A stretch of 29,558 nt of DNA from Polaromonas sp. UBA5171 (GCA_002413395.1 DHWX01000016.1:31821-61378), one strand, 5' to 3'; positions 7,726-15,729 are shown, counted from the first letter of the stretch. Notes: generated by a model from the letters alone, not told the origin. Numbers and translations: made by a program.

Positions 7726-8907
7726 ATGCAAAAAAAGCCAACTGAACAAAATTGTCTTCAGACTCGCGCAAATGGCTTGTGTGCGAGCACTGCCTTTCGT
7801 GACGTGATCGCACGTCACATGGGTTTACCGCTGGAGAGCCCCTTGGGTTCCCAAGTGAACCTGGCAATTCATCCAAATGATCAGATGCTGGATCATTCGC
7901 TGAGGCGCTTTCGAGAAGCGGGCCCGGCTGTCAGCCAATATTTTGGGGTGGCGCTGGAACAGCACCGGGCTGCGGAACAGATACTGAAAACGTTTTTTCC
8001 GGATCTCGCGGGCGTCTCAATTCTTGATTTCGCCTGTGGGTATGGGCGCATGCTCAGGTTCCTCGCGCACGCCATTCCTCCAACCCAGATCTGGGCGTCT
8101 GATATTCAGCGAGAAGCAGTCGATTTTGTTTCGACGCAGTTCGGCGTGAATGGTATCTATTCGGATGCCAACCCTTCACAGTTTGATCCCGGAAGAAAAT
8201 TTGACTTTATCTGGGTGGCATCGCTGTTCTCTCATTTGCCTGCTTCTCTGTTTGATGCTTGGCTTTCAAAGCTGTCTGCGCTTTTGAGCCCGCGTGGAGT
8301 GCTTTGCTTCAGCGTGCACGATGAATGCCTGTTGCCGCCCGGACGACCTATGCCCGGAACTGGAATTCTGTTTGCCCCAGAGAGTGAAAACTCAGAGCTG
8401 GATCGCCATGCATACGGTACAACTCACGTTAGCGAAGCTTTTGTTGGTCAAGCAATCGAACGGGCTTTTGGAAAATTGCATCCGCACTTTCGGATCAAGC
8501 GAGGACTCGCGTATCAACAGGATATATACGTCGTCGCGAAAGACCCTCTGCGGAGTCTGACTGCGCTTGGTTCTTTTCGCTGGGGACCGTGGGGATGGGT
8601 CGATGTACGTCATATTCTTGCCAGCGGAGCACTGCAATTTTCGGGATGGGCGACCTCATTCGATGAAGGAGGAATTGATTTTGTATCTATCTCGTTCGAT
8701 GGCGCGATATACCGGTGCCGCACCGATGTCGAACGCAGGGATGCGGAAGCAGCCTTTCAAGATTCCAGGCTTCGGTGGTCCGGGTGGGAACTGTCTCATG
8801 AGCGGAGCCTTGGTGGGGACGTACCATTTGTTGAAATAACTGCCATGGCGCGTAATGGTGAGCAGGCCTTGCTGTATGCCGGTCTGGTCATGGAAACAGA
8901 AGATTGA
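7726..8907 (+). CDS. SAM-dependent class I methyltransferase with extra C-terminal domain
   Basis: A 393-residue protein with a Rossmann methyltransferase core. Motif I is ILDFACGYGRM at 99-109, followed by an acidic ASDIQRE near 124-130 (ribose binding) and FDFIWVASLFSHLP at 159-172, the Methyltransf_25-like motif IV region. The acceptor is unknown; a sugar of the neighbouring glycan is plausible. Residues ~275-393 form a separate beta-rich domain (FSGWATSFDEGG, VSISFDGAIYRC), seen attached to envelope-glycan enzymes but of no known function to me. I prefer the ATG at 7726; a GTG at 7690 would overlap the upstream gene by 16 nt, and neither has a clear Shine-Dalgarno. Base composition is visibly more AT-rich than the flanking genes, as in the next gene, which suggests acquisition separate from the rest of the locus. 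Confidence 0.82.
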   Translation: MQKKPTEQNCLQTRANGLCASTAFRDVIARHMGLPLESPLGSQVNLAIHPNDQMLDHSLRRFREAGPAVSQYFGVALEQHRAAEQILKTFFPDLAGVSILDFACGYGRMLRFLAHAIPPTQIWASDIQREAVDFVSTQFGVNGIYSDANPSQFDPGRKFDFIWVASLFSHLPASLFDAWLSKLSALLSPRGVLCFSVHDECLLPPGRPMPGTGILFAPESENSELDRHAYGTTHVSEAFVGQAIERAFGKLHPHFRIKRGLAYQQDIYVVAKDPLRSLTALGSFRWGPWGWVDVRHILASGALQFSGWATSFDEGGIDFVSISFDGAIYRCRTDVERRDAEAAFQDSRLRWSGWELSHERSLGGDVPFVEITAMARNGEQALLYAGLVMETED

Positions 8908-8930
8908 TGGCCCCGCATCGTGAATAGAAA

Positions 8931-10025
8931 ATGCTTATGAGTTTTAGAAATTCGAATTCCAAATATACAAAACGATCGCTGTCGCTGGATGCCGTTCGCG
9001 GGGTTGCCATCCTGATAGTTGTTGTTTTTCACTTCAGAGAATTTGGAATTTTTCCAGCCCTGCCATCGCCGTACACGGTTGTACCAATGTTTGGCATGTT
9101 CGGGGTTGATCTTTTTTATGTGTTAAGCGGATTTTTTATTACCAAGGCAATAATAAGTCCCGCCATCTGGAATCCAGGAAGTTTTCTGCTGGCCCGGGTT
9201 ACAAGAATATACCCGGCTTTTTTGTTTTCTCTGGCATTTTTTGTCGGTCTGAAAATTTTTAATGAGAAAACATTTGATTTATATCTGTTGACGAACATCA
9301 TGCTTCATTCGTTGATGCTTCACAATTTAATTCCAGGTATTGGCGGCTCGATCAATGGAACCTACTGGACTCTGGGGGTTGAGTTCCCTTATTATTTTTT
9401 CATGCTGGCAATCAGCTATTTTCTTAGAACATGGAAATCCTTCTGGATCACGTCTGTTGTCATGCTGGTGCTCTGTCTGGTGTGGCGTGCTGGGGTTTTT
9501 CTATTTATACCAACTGACATGGGCCGATTTTTCGCCTCGACCCAGCTACCGGGCACGCTGGATGCATTCGCCTTTGGCGGCATGGCGGCCGGTCTTGTCC
9601 GGCATGAAAAACTGAACCAGCTCTTGAGTCTGTGGCGGTGGCCAGTTTTGGTTATAGGACTCGTTGTTACGGCGCTGAGTCTGAATTATGTGGCGCATCA
9701 TGCCGGCCATTATTGGGCACTGGGATGGACGGCCATATTATGGAGAAGCAGCCTGGCAGCTGGTTTTGCCATAATAATCGCTGCCTGTGCCAATATGCAA
9801 TACAGTAAAATGCTTCATTATTCAGGCCTGCCATGGCTTGGGAAAATAAGCTTCAGCCTTTATATTTATCATTTGTTTCCCGCTATTTTGGCCAGGAAGT
9901 ATCTTCCTGAAGTTGAATGGCAATGGAAGCTGCCGCTTGCATCTTTGTTGGCGTTGGGCATAAGTTGGGCCAGTTGGCGCTTCATTGAAACGCGCTTCCA
10001 TCGCACGACTGCGCCGATTCAGTGA
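8931..10025 (+). CDS. Acyltransferase 3 family membrane protein (OafA/NodX-like)
   Basis: A 364-residue polytopic inner-membrane protein of the acyltransferase-3 family, which transfers acetyl or other short acyl groups to extracytoplasmic sugars such as O-antigen. The diagnostic N-terminal LDAVRGVAILIVVVFHF carries the catalytic-site His at 34. GVDLFYVLSGFFI at 58-70 is the second family hallmark. About ten hydrophobic segments follow, and SLYIYHLFP near the C-terminus is also conserved. There is no fused SGNH domain, so the acceptor is likely acetylated directly. The ATG at 8931 or 8937 could start it; neither has a good ribosome binding site. It lies 23 bp after the methyltransferase and shares its unusually low GC content. 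Acetylation of the polysaccharide made here is the most likely role (inference). Confidence 0.9.
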   Translation: MLMSFRNSNSKYTKRSLSLDAVRGVAILIVVVFHFREFGIFPALPSPYTVVPMFGMFGVDLFYVLSGFFITKAIISPAIWNPGSFLLARVTRIYPAFLFSLAFFVGLKIFNEKTFDLYLLTNIMLHSLMLHNLIPGIGGSINGTYWTLGVEFPYYFFMLAISYFLRTWKSFWITSVVMLVLCLVWRAGVFLFIPTDMGRFFASTQLPGTLDAFAFGGMAAGLVRHEKLNQLLSLWRWPVLVIGLVVTALSLNYVAHHAGHYWALGWTAILWRSSLAAGFAIIIAACANMQYSKMLHYSGLPWLGKISFSLYIYHLFPAILARKYLPEVEWQWKLPLASLLALGISWASWRFIETRFHRTTAPIQ

Positions 10026-10179
10026 ACAACTTCTAATTCTCGCTCCCGCTCCAATCGGCGAGCGTCGGTTCCTTCCCCACAGCCAGCAGCGCCAGCCATC
10101 AGTGATTGGCAAATGGTTTTACTGCGTCTTGCAGCCGGTTACCGCATCTGGTGGCCATCTCTGAGGCCTTATCTGGCTT

Positions 10180-10185
10180 TATAGT
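10180..10185 (+). promoter_or_regulatory. Possible -10 element upstream of the UbiA cassette
   Basis: TATAGT, five of six matches to TATAAT, lies about 28 nt upstream of the TTG at 10214. No convincing -35 is seen 16-18 nt before it. It would fit transcription of the four-gene cassette starting here, but only if the distal start codon is the real one. Confidence 0.2.
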
Positions 10186-10213
10186 CGCGTCATTCACGCT
10201 ACTGTTCATCACG

Positions 10214-11659
10214 TTGCCAAGTTCCACCCATCTCCCACTCGTCGTCGACCTTGATGGCACGCTGATCAAGACGGACCTGCTGGCTGAAACGGCAAGCCGT
10301 TTTCTGATCAAACAGCCCTTTCGTTTCTTCATGTTGCTGGTCTGGCTGACGCAGGGAAGGAGCGCACTCAAGTTGCGCCTGGCGGAGTCCATCTGCATTG
10401 ACGTAGCGGCGCTGCCTTACAACGAAGCGCTGCTGAGCTGGTTGCGCCAAGAAAAAGCACGGGGCCGCAGCATCGTGCTGGCCACCGCCAGCCACCGTCT
10501 GCTGGCTGATCAGGTCGCCGAGCACCTGGCCCTTTTTGATGAGGTCTTCGCCACCGACGGCAATACCAACCTCAAGGCCAACGCCAAGCGCGACGCCCTG
10601 GTCAGTCGTTACGGCAAACGCGGCTTCGACTACGTTGGCAACGACTGGCCCGACGTGGCGGTCTGGCAGTCTGCGGCGCAGGCGCATGTGGTCAGCCGTT
10701 TGCCGCGCCTGATTGACAAAGTCCGCAGTCATGGCAACCTTGGGCTGACCATGGACGACGGCAAGCCGCCACTGGCCGTGGCCCTGTTCAAGGCCATGCG
10801 TCCGCACCAATGGATGAAGAACCTGCTGGTCTTTATTCCGCTGCTGGCGGCTCACCGCTACGGCGTCAGCACCAGCGTGCTGCAGGCGCTGCTGGCCTTC
10901 GTCGTTTTCGGGCTCACGGCTTCCAGCGTTTATCTGCTCAATGACCTGGTCGATGTGACGGACGATCGCCACCACCCGCGCAAACGGGCGCGCCCATTTG
11001 CGGCCGGGCACCTCAGCTTGCTGCATGGCTGGCTGGCCTGGCCGCTGCTGCTGGCGCTGGCCTTCACGCTGGCCGGCCTGGGGCTGCCGTGGCGCTTTAC
11101 GGCCAGTCTGGCGGCTTACTTTGTGCTCACCGTCGCATATTCGCTGCGGCTCAAGCAAATGCCCATTGTGGATGTGCTGACGCTGGCGGGGCTCTACACG
11201 CTGCGCATCATCGCGGGTGCCGCCGCCGTTGCCGTGCCGCTGTCGTTCTGGCTGCTGTCGTTTTCCATGTTCCTGTTTTTGAGTCTGGCGTTCATCAAGC
11301 GCTACAGCGAGCTGCGCCAGGCACGCGAAGCCAGCCAGAGCAGCGCCCTGCGCGGCCGCGGCTACGACCCGCAAGACCTGGAGCTGGTTTCCAGCCTGGG
11401 CGGCAGCGCCGGCTATATTGCGGTGCTGGTGCTGGCGCTCTACATCCAGGACAGCCACACCGCCAGCCTTTACGCCACGCCCAGGTTCATCTGGCTGGCT
11501 TGCCCGCTGCTGCTGTTCTGGATTTCGCGTGCCTGGCTCATCGCCCACCGGGGGAATATGCATGACGACCCCATCGTCTTTGCGCTCAAAGACCGTGTGA
11601 GCTGGGCCGTGGCCGCGCTATTTGCCCTGGTGTTCGTGCTGGCCAAGGTGGTGTCATGA
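10214..11659 (+). CDS. HAD phosphatase - UbiA prenyltransferase fusion (decaprenyl-phosphate phosphoribosyltransferase-like)
   Basis: Predicted to attach 5-phosphoribose from PRPP to polyprenyl phosphate (UbiA half) and remove the 5'-phosphate (HAD half). Both are steps of polyprenyl-phosphoryl-arabinose synthesis. Numbering from the TTG at 10214 (481 aa): HAD motif I DLDGT at 12-16, the motif II region ATASH near 90-94, and GNDWPD (acidic motif IV) near 142-147. The UbiA half has MRPHQWMKN, Asp-rich motif NDLVDVTDD at 243-251, and YSLRLKQMPIVD at 309-320 as the second Asp region. Multiple membrane segments follow to the end. The open frame extends back to a TTG at 10106 and a GTG at 10151. 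I chose 10214 because HAD motif I usually lies within about 20 residues of the start; none of the three has a good ribosome binding site. The stop overlaps the next start (ATGA). Confidence 0.88.
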   Translation: MPSSTHLPLVVDLDGTLIKTDLLAETASRFLIKQPFRFFMLLVWLTQGRSALKLRLAESICIDVAALPYNEALLSWLRQEKARGRSIVLATASHRLLADQVAEHLALFDEVFATDGNTNLKANAKRDALVSRYGKRGFDYVGNDWPDVAVWQSAAQAHVVSRLPRLIDKVRSHGNLGLTMDDGKPPLAVALFKAMRPHQWMKNLLVFIPLLAAHRYGVSTSVLQALLAFVVFGLTASSVYLLNDLVDVTDDRHHPRKRARPFAAGHLSLLHGWLAWPLLLALAFTLAGLGLPWRFTASLAAYFVLTVAYSLRLKQMPIVDVLTLAGLYTLRIIAGAAAVAVPLSFWLLSFSMFLFLSLAFIKRYSELRQAREASQSSALRGRGYDPQDLELVSSLGGSAGYIAVLVLALYIQDSHTASLYATPRFIWLACPLLLFWISRAWLIAHRGNMHDDPIVFALKDRVSWAVAALFALVFVLAKVVS

Positions 11660-12069
11660 AAGGCGTTGCCCGTATTGCAGTGCTCTACGCCGTGTTTGCC
11701 GTCATCGCCACTGCTGTCAACATCGGCTGCCAGGCGCTGGTGATCTGGCTCTACACGGGGCCGCATGCGGTGGCGCTGTCCATTCTGCTGGGCACGGCGG
11801 CCGGGCTGCCGATCAAATACGTGCTGGAAAAGCGCCACATCTTCGGCTTTGAGTCTGCCAATCTGGCGCATGACGGCAGGCTGTTCGCGCTCTACAGCTT
11901 CATGGGCGTGTTCACTACCGCGCTGTTCTGGGGCGTCGAGTACGCCTTTCACCAGGCTTTCGGCACCGACGCCATGCGCTACCTGGGCGGTGCCATTGGC
12001 CTGACGCTCGGCTACGTCATTAAATATCACCTGGACAAGCGCTACGTCTTTCGCACGGAGCGCGCATGA
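11656..12069 (+). CDS. GtrA family membrane protein (putative polyprenyl-linked sugar flippase or partner)
   Basis: A 137-residue GtrA-family protein with four predicted membrane helices. The helix pairs are around residues 5-30 and 35-55, then 75-100 and 110-130. Conserved basic/aromatic stretches KYVLEKRHIF and KYHLDKRYVF sit at matching ends of the two helix pairs. GtrA proteins act with polyprenyl-phosphate sugars. The mycobacterial member Rv3789 lies beside dprE1/dprE2 and is linked to arabinose donor handling, which is exactly the context here. An AAGGTGG ribosome binding site lies at 11645-11651. The start overlaps the upstream stop and the end overlaps the downstream start, both by ATGA, so it is translationally coupled in the cassette. 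Whether it flips the lipid or recruits a transferase cannot be read from the sequence. Confidence 0.9.
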   Translation: MKGVARIAVLYAVFAVIATAVNIGCQALVIWLYTGPHAVALSILLGTAAGLPIKYVLEKRHIFGFESANLAHDGRLFALYSFMGVFTTALFWGVEYAFHQAFGTDAMRYLGGAIGLTLGYVIKYHLDKRYVFRTERA

Positions 12070-13364
12070 GACGGGTTTCTTCCTGGGGGCGCTTGAGCGC
12101 CCACCTTCATGATGTCGTGATGCTGAACGATCCCGCCAGGGTTGCCGAGCAGTTGGCCACCCATCGCCCCGGTATCGCCCACGGCATGGGACGCAGCTAT
12201 GGCGACGTGTGCCTGAACCCCGAAGGAGTGCTCTGGAACACCACCGGATTTGATCACTTCATCCAATTCGATGAAGTCACTGGCAAGCTGGTGTGTGAAG
12301 CGGGCGTGCTGCTGCGTGATATTCAGCGGCTGCTGATTCCGCGTGGCTGGATGCTGCCGGTCACCCCTGGCACGCAAATGGTGACCGTGGGCGGTGCCAT
12401 TGCCAATGACGTGCATGGCAAGAACCACCATGCGTTCGGCTCCTTCGGCGATCACGTCCAGCGAATCAGGCTGGTGCGCACCGACGGTGAGCTCATCGCG
12501 TGCGGGCCCCAGCTGCAGTCTGACTGGTTCGCTGCGACGGTGGGCGGACTGGGGCTGACGGGAGTCATCGTTGAAGCAGAGATTCAGCTGCGCAGGGTCG
12601 CTGGCCCATGGCTGGATACCGAGACGGTGCCCTATGCCAACCTGAATGAATTCTTCCAGCTGGCCGACAACTCCGAAGCCACATGGGAACATACCGTCTC
12701 GTGGATCGACTGCATCTCTGGCGGTGGGGGGCGAGGGATATTCATGCGAGGCAACCCCATCGACGTTGGTGACCGTCCGCGGCCGCAAGGCCGTCAATTG
12801 ACCATGCCGGTGGTGCCGCCCGTGTCATTGGTGAATCGGCTGTCGCTGCGGCCATTCAACATGGCCTACTTTCATCTGAAGAAATGGCAAGCTGGTCGTG
12901 CCATTGCGCACTACGAACCGTTTTTCTATCCGCTCGACAACCTGCTCGAATGGAACCGGATGTACGGCCCCAAGGGCTTCTTCCAGTATCAAAGCGTGGT
13001 GCCACGCGCGCTTGGGCAGGACGCAGTGCAGGCCATGCTGGGCGAGATTGCCAGAGCCGGTGATGGCTCCTTCCTCGCCGTCCTGAAAACCTTTGGCAAC
13101 CGCCAGCCGGTTGGGCTGCTGAGCTTCCCGCAACCGGGCGTCACCCTGGCACTGGACTTTCCCAACAAGGGCGCGCAAACGCACCAGCTGTTTGAGCGCC
13201 TGGACGCCATCGTGCGCGCAGCCAGCGGCCGTATTTATCCCGCCAAGGATGCCCGGATGCCACGCGATCTTTTTGAAGCCGGCTATCCGCGTCTCAATGA
13301 CTTTTTGAAATACCGTGACCCGGGCATCAGTTCGGCCTTGTCGCGACGCTTGATGGGCAGCTGA
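12066..13364 (+). CDS. DprE1-like FAD-dependent decaprenylphosphoryl-ribose 2'-oxidase
   Basis: A 432-residue FAD-binding (VAO/PCMH type) oxidase closely resembling mycobacterial DprE1, which oxidises the 2'-OH of polyprenylphosphoryl-ribose to the keto intermediate. Visible hallmarks are GMGRSYGD near residue 40, PVTPGTQMVTVGGAIA, the highly characteristic DVHGKNHHAFGSFG around 116-129, and VGGLGLTG. Later come FYPLDNLLEWNRMYGP and FFQYQSVVP. The Lys in YPAKDAR (K394) corresponds to the active-site Lys of DprE1 (K418 in M. tuberculosis). LALDFP places Ala362 at the position of Cys387, the residue attacked by benzothiazinones. A GGAG ribosome binding site lies at 12057-12060, and the start overlaps the gtrA stop. 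It sits immediately before the DprE2-like gene, with 1 bp between. A generic FAD oxidoreductase with another lipid-sugar substrate is the alternative. Confidence 0.92.
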   Translation: MRRVSSWGRLSAHLHDVVMLNDPARVAEQLATHRPGIAHGMGRSYGDVCLNPEGVLWNTTGFDHFIQFDEVTGKLVCEAGVLLRDIQRLLIPRGWMLPVTPGTQMVTVGGAIANDVHGKNHHAFGSFGDHVQRIRLVRTDGELIACGPQLQSDWFAATVGGLGLTGVIVEAEIQLRRVAGPWLDTETVPYANLNEFFQLADNSEATWEHTVSWIDCISGGGGRGIFMRGNPIDVGDRPRPQGRQLTMPVVPPVSLVNRLSLRPFNMAYFHLKKWQAGRAIAHYEPFFYPLDNLLEWNRMYGPKGFFQYQSVVPRALGQDAVQAMLGEIARAGDGSFLAVLKTFGNRQPVGLLSFPQPGVTLALDFPNKGAQTHQLFERLDAIVRAASGRIYPAKDARMPRDLFEAGYPRLNDFLKYRDPGISSALSRRLMGS

Positions 13365-13365
13365 A

Positions 13366-14118
13366 ATGAAAAATAGCCAAAGAATTGTCATCATCGGCGC
13401 CACCTCGGCGATTGCCGAATACTGCGCCCGGCTCTGGGTCCAGGGCCACTCAGTTGACCTGACTCTCGTGGGCCGTGACGCAAGCCGAACTGAACGGGTC
13501 GCGGCAGACCTGCGGGTACGCAGTCCACAGTCGGACATCCGCGTGGTTCAGGCCGAATTCCTTGATCCGATTGCGATTCAACAGACGGTGGATGCCATTG
13601 TTGAATCGGGGTCAATCGATGTGGTCTTGATCGCCCACGGCTCCTTGCCCGATCAGAACATTTGCCAAACGAACCTGACAGCCTGCCGCGAGGCGCTGGA
13701 GCTCAATGGCATTTCGCCCGTGCTTTACGCCGAGGCTTTTGCCAGGCCCATGGCCCAGGCGAATCGCGGCACGCTGGCACTGATCGGTTCGGTCGCCGGT
13801 GACCGAGGGCGCCAGTCCAACTACGTTTATGGCGCGGCAAAAGGCTTGGTGACGCGCTATGCGCAGGGCTTGCAGCACCGCTTTGCCGGAACCGGTGTCA
13901 AGGTCGTGCTGATCAAGCCTGGCCCAACGGATACCCCAATGACGGCGCAGCTTAAAGGGCAGGGCGCAAAACTCGCTTCGGTTGAGGCGGTTGCGAAAAA
14001 TATTGTCGCTGCGGTTGAATGCGGTCGGGCGCTTGTCTATGTGCCGGGCAAATGGAAAATAATCATGTGGGTCATTCGCCATTTGCCCGATATCATTTTT
14101 AACAAGCTCAGGATCTGA
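13366..14118 (+). CDS. DprE2-like SDR, decaprenylphosphoryl-2-keto-ribose reductase
   Basis: A 250-residue short-chain dehydrogenase predicted to reduce the keto product of the preceding enzyme with NAD(P)H, completing 2'-epimerisation of ribose to arabinose on the polyprenyl carrier. The nucleotide motif IIGATSAIAE lies at residues 9-18. A loop with NGISPV and GSVAGDRGR follows, and the catalytic YGAAK (YxxxK) is near 155-159. PGPTDTPM comes after it. The C-terminal tail ending IMWVIRHLPDIIFNKLRI resembles the membrane-proximal tail of mycobacterial DprE2 (recalled ending: RHIPRSIFRKLPI), which separates it from ordinary SDRs. The ATG follows the upstream stop by one base. It is the last gene of the cassette and faces the GT-C gene convergently across 111 bp, in which I see no clear terminator. 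Confidence 0.9.
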   Translation: MKNSQRIVIIGATSAIAEYCARLWVQGHSVDLTLVGRDASRTERVAADLRVRSPQSDIRVVQAEFLDPIAIQQTVDAIVESGSIDVVLIAHGSLPDQNICQTNLTACREALELNGISPVLYAEAFARPMAQANRGTLALIGSVAGDRGRQSNYVYGAAKGLVTRYAQGLQHRFAGTGVKVVLIKPGPTDTPMTAQLKGQGAKLASVEAVAKNIVAAVECGRALVYVPGKWKIIMWVIRHLPDIIFNKLRI

Positions 14119-14229
14119 GCTGGCAATGCTCGGCGTGCACGGTACCCGTCGATCATCTGCTGCGCCGCTGGTCCAGGGAAATGACCGGCCGCATGACCCC
14201 ATCGATCAAAGGTAAAAGGCGAAACCCAG

Positions 14230-15729
14230 TCATTGAGCTCGCCAATGCTCGGCAAACGTGTTGTGAAACTGTTCATGGCTACGCTGTGGCCATCGCACAC
14301 CGCAATACGCGTACACCGCATCAATCTCCCCCTTGCCATAAATATGACCCAGAACCGCCACATGGGCATGCCCCTTGAGCTGCTCACAGACCTGCGCAAC
14401 ATCCTGAAAAGTGGAGATGCCGATCATTCGCGAGCGTGGGTCTTCTCCCAGGAATCGCTCCAGATAAACCCGGTACACATTGCGGTTCGGCACCCAATGG
14501 TACAAAAACAGGGTATCTCGATCACTGCCGCGCACGCCAGCCAGCGTCATCGCCCTGAAATCATCATTGTTGCTTGACAGCGTCAGGCGCATTGACGGTT
14601 GAGCCAAGGCCACCAACAGCAGCGCAACGCCAGCGATCAGCCAGCGCTGGCGCAGTTCCGCAAACACCAGCCCCATCAGCACCGCCACAAACGGCAGGAT
14701 AAAAATAAAAAATCGGGGGTGCGACATGCCGGCCTTGGCCGTCACCATGCCGACAAGTGCCACATACAACAGCGTCAACCCAGCCAACACCCATAATTGA
14801 ACGGCGCCCTGGGTGGGCCACAAGTTCTGGCCGCGCAAGCTGCGCAGAAGGATTAAGCCAAGCAAAACCAAGCCAGCCAGCCCGATCCAATACGGATGCA
14901 GGGCCGCCAGCGCGTCGTTCAGCGTCAACAAGACATCATTCCAGGCACTCCCCGGCGGCCAGGTCACCCCGCCTCTGGAGGTGAACAAAATCGCGTGTGC
15001 ATTCAGCACCAGCCAGACCAGGAACACCAAACCCAGCGCCAGCAAGCGACCCCAAGCTCGGCGCGATCGCAGTTTCGTTGCCATCACCGCATCCGCCGAC
15101 AACAGCAACACCACCAGCAGCGCCGCGTTGTAGTGCGCATAACAGGCCAGGGCAAACAGGCCGATCTCGGTCCAGCCCGGCGGTTGCCAGGCGCGCCAGC
15201 CATTGCGCCAACGCAGCATCCACAGCAGGCCCGCCATACCGGCCAAAGACACCCCAATGCTGTAGGCACGCCCCTCCTTCGCGTACATCACCAAAGCCGG
15301 GTACAACACCAGCAACAGCAAACTCCAGCCCAGCACGCGCCGCACATGCGGATCGGGGTGGCGCCAGGCAAACCCGGCAAACCACAACAGCAGCGCACAG
15401 GCTGCCAGCGCCGCTGGCAAACGTGCGGCCAGCTCTGTCGCACCCAGCCAATTGGCCGTGGCCTTTTCAAGCAATTCATTGAGAGGCGGGCTTTGGTCGG
15501 CTGCCTTGGCGGTCAAAAATGTGTCGCCGTCGCCAATCTGCAGGAGCTGGATGCGGCGAAACCAGGGCTGGCCCGCCTCGGGCCATAACGGGTGGTACTG
15601 TGCTATCGAAAGGGTAAACAGCTCATCGGCCCACAGGCTTCTTTTCTCCAGGTCATGAAACCGCAAGCCCACGCCAACAGCCACCAGCAAACCCAGCAAC
15701 AGCCCGAACCTGCGAACAGATAACGACAC
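14230..15729 (-). CDS. GT-C fold membrane glycosyltransferase (PMT/ArnT-like)
   Basis: A 499-residue polytopic membrane protein. It has around ten or more hydrophobic helices and a first periplasmic loop carrying the acidic pair D35/E36 in SLWADELFTL. That is the catalytic-loop signature of GT-C enzymes (GT39/GT83/PMT_2-like), which use polyprenyl-phosphate-linked sugars on the periplasmic face. ADQSPPLNELLEK in the same loop and AKEGRAYS later are typical family positions. The last ~110 residues form a soluble domain. The GTG start at 15729 is supported by an AAGGAG ribosome binding site (15735-15740) five bases upstream. It lies convergently beside the polyprenyl-phosphoryl-arabinose cassette, so it is a candidate user of that donor (inference). 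Other donors and acceptors remain possible. It lacks recognisable features of mycobacterial EmbA/B/C or AftA. Confidence 0.85.
   Translation of the reverse strand: MSLSVRRFGLLLGLLVAVGVGLRFHDLEKRSLWADELFTLSIAQYHPLWPEAGQPWFRRIQLLQIGDGDTFLTAKAADQSPPLNELLEKATANWLGATELAARLPAALAACALLLWFAGFAWRHPDPHVRRVLGWSLLLLVLYPALVMYAKEGRAYSIGVSLAGMAGLLWMLRWRNGWRAWQPPGWTEIGLFALACYAHYNAALLVVLLLSADAVMATKLRSRRAWGRLLALGLVFLVWLVLNAHAILFTSRGGVTWPPGSAWNDVLLTLNDALAALHPYWIGLAGLVLLGLILLRSLRGQNLWPTQGAVQLWVLAGLTLLYVALVGMVTAKAGMSHPRFFIFILPFVAVLMGLVFAELRQRWLIAGVALLLVALAQPSMRLTLSSNNDDFRAMTLAGVRGSDRDTLFLYHWVPNRNVYRVYLERFLGEDPRSRMIGISTFQDVAQVCEQLKGHAHVAVLGHIYGKGEIDAVYAYCGVRWPQRSHEQFHNTFAEHWRAQ

Noticed and set aside
10199..11563. 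454-residue minus-strand frame opposite the HAD-UbiA gene
   Set aside because: Gln/Arg/His-rich low-information translation without motifs; it mirrors a well-supported membrane enzyme on the plus strand.
14117..14253. About 18-bp near-repeat (GAGCT..GCAATGCTCGGC-type) at 14117 and 14235 between the SDR and GT-C genes
   Set aside because: The copies need a gap and mismatch to align. The second is part of the GT-C coding end, and flanking sequence shows no similarity, so there is no support for an attachment site or mobile element.
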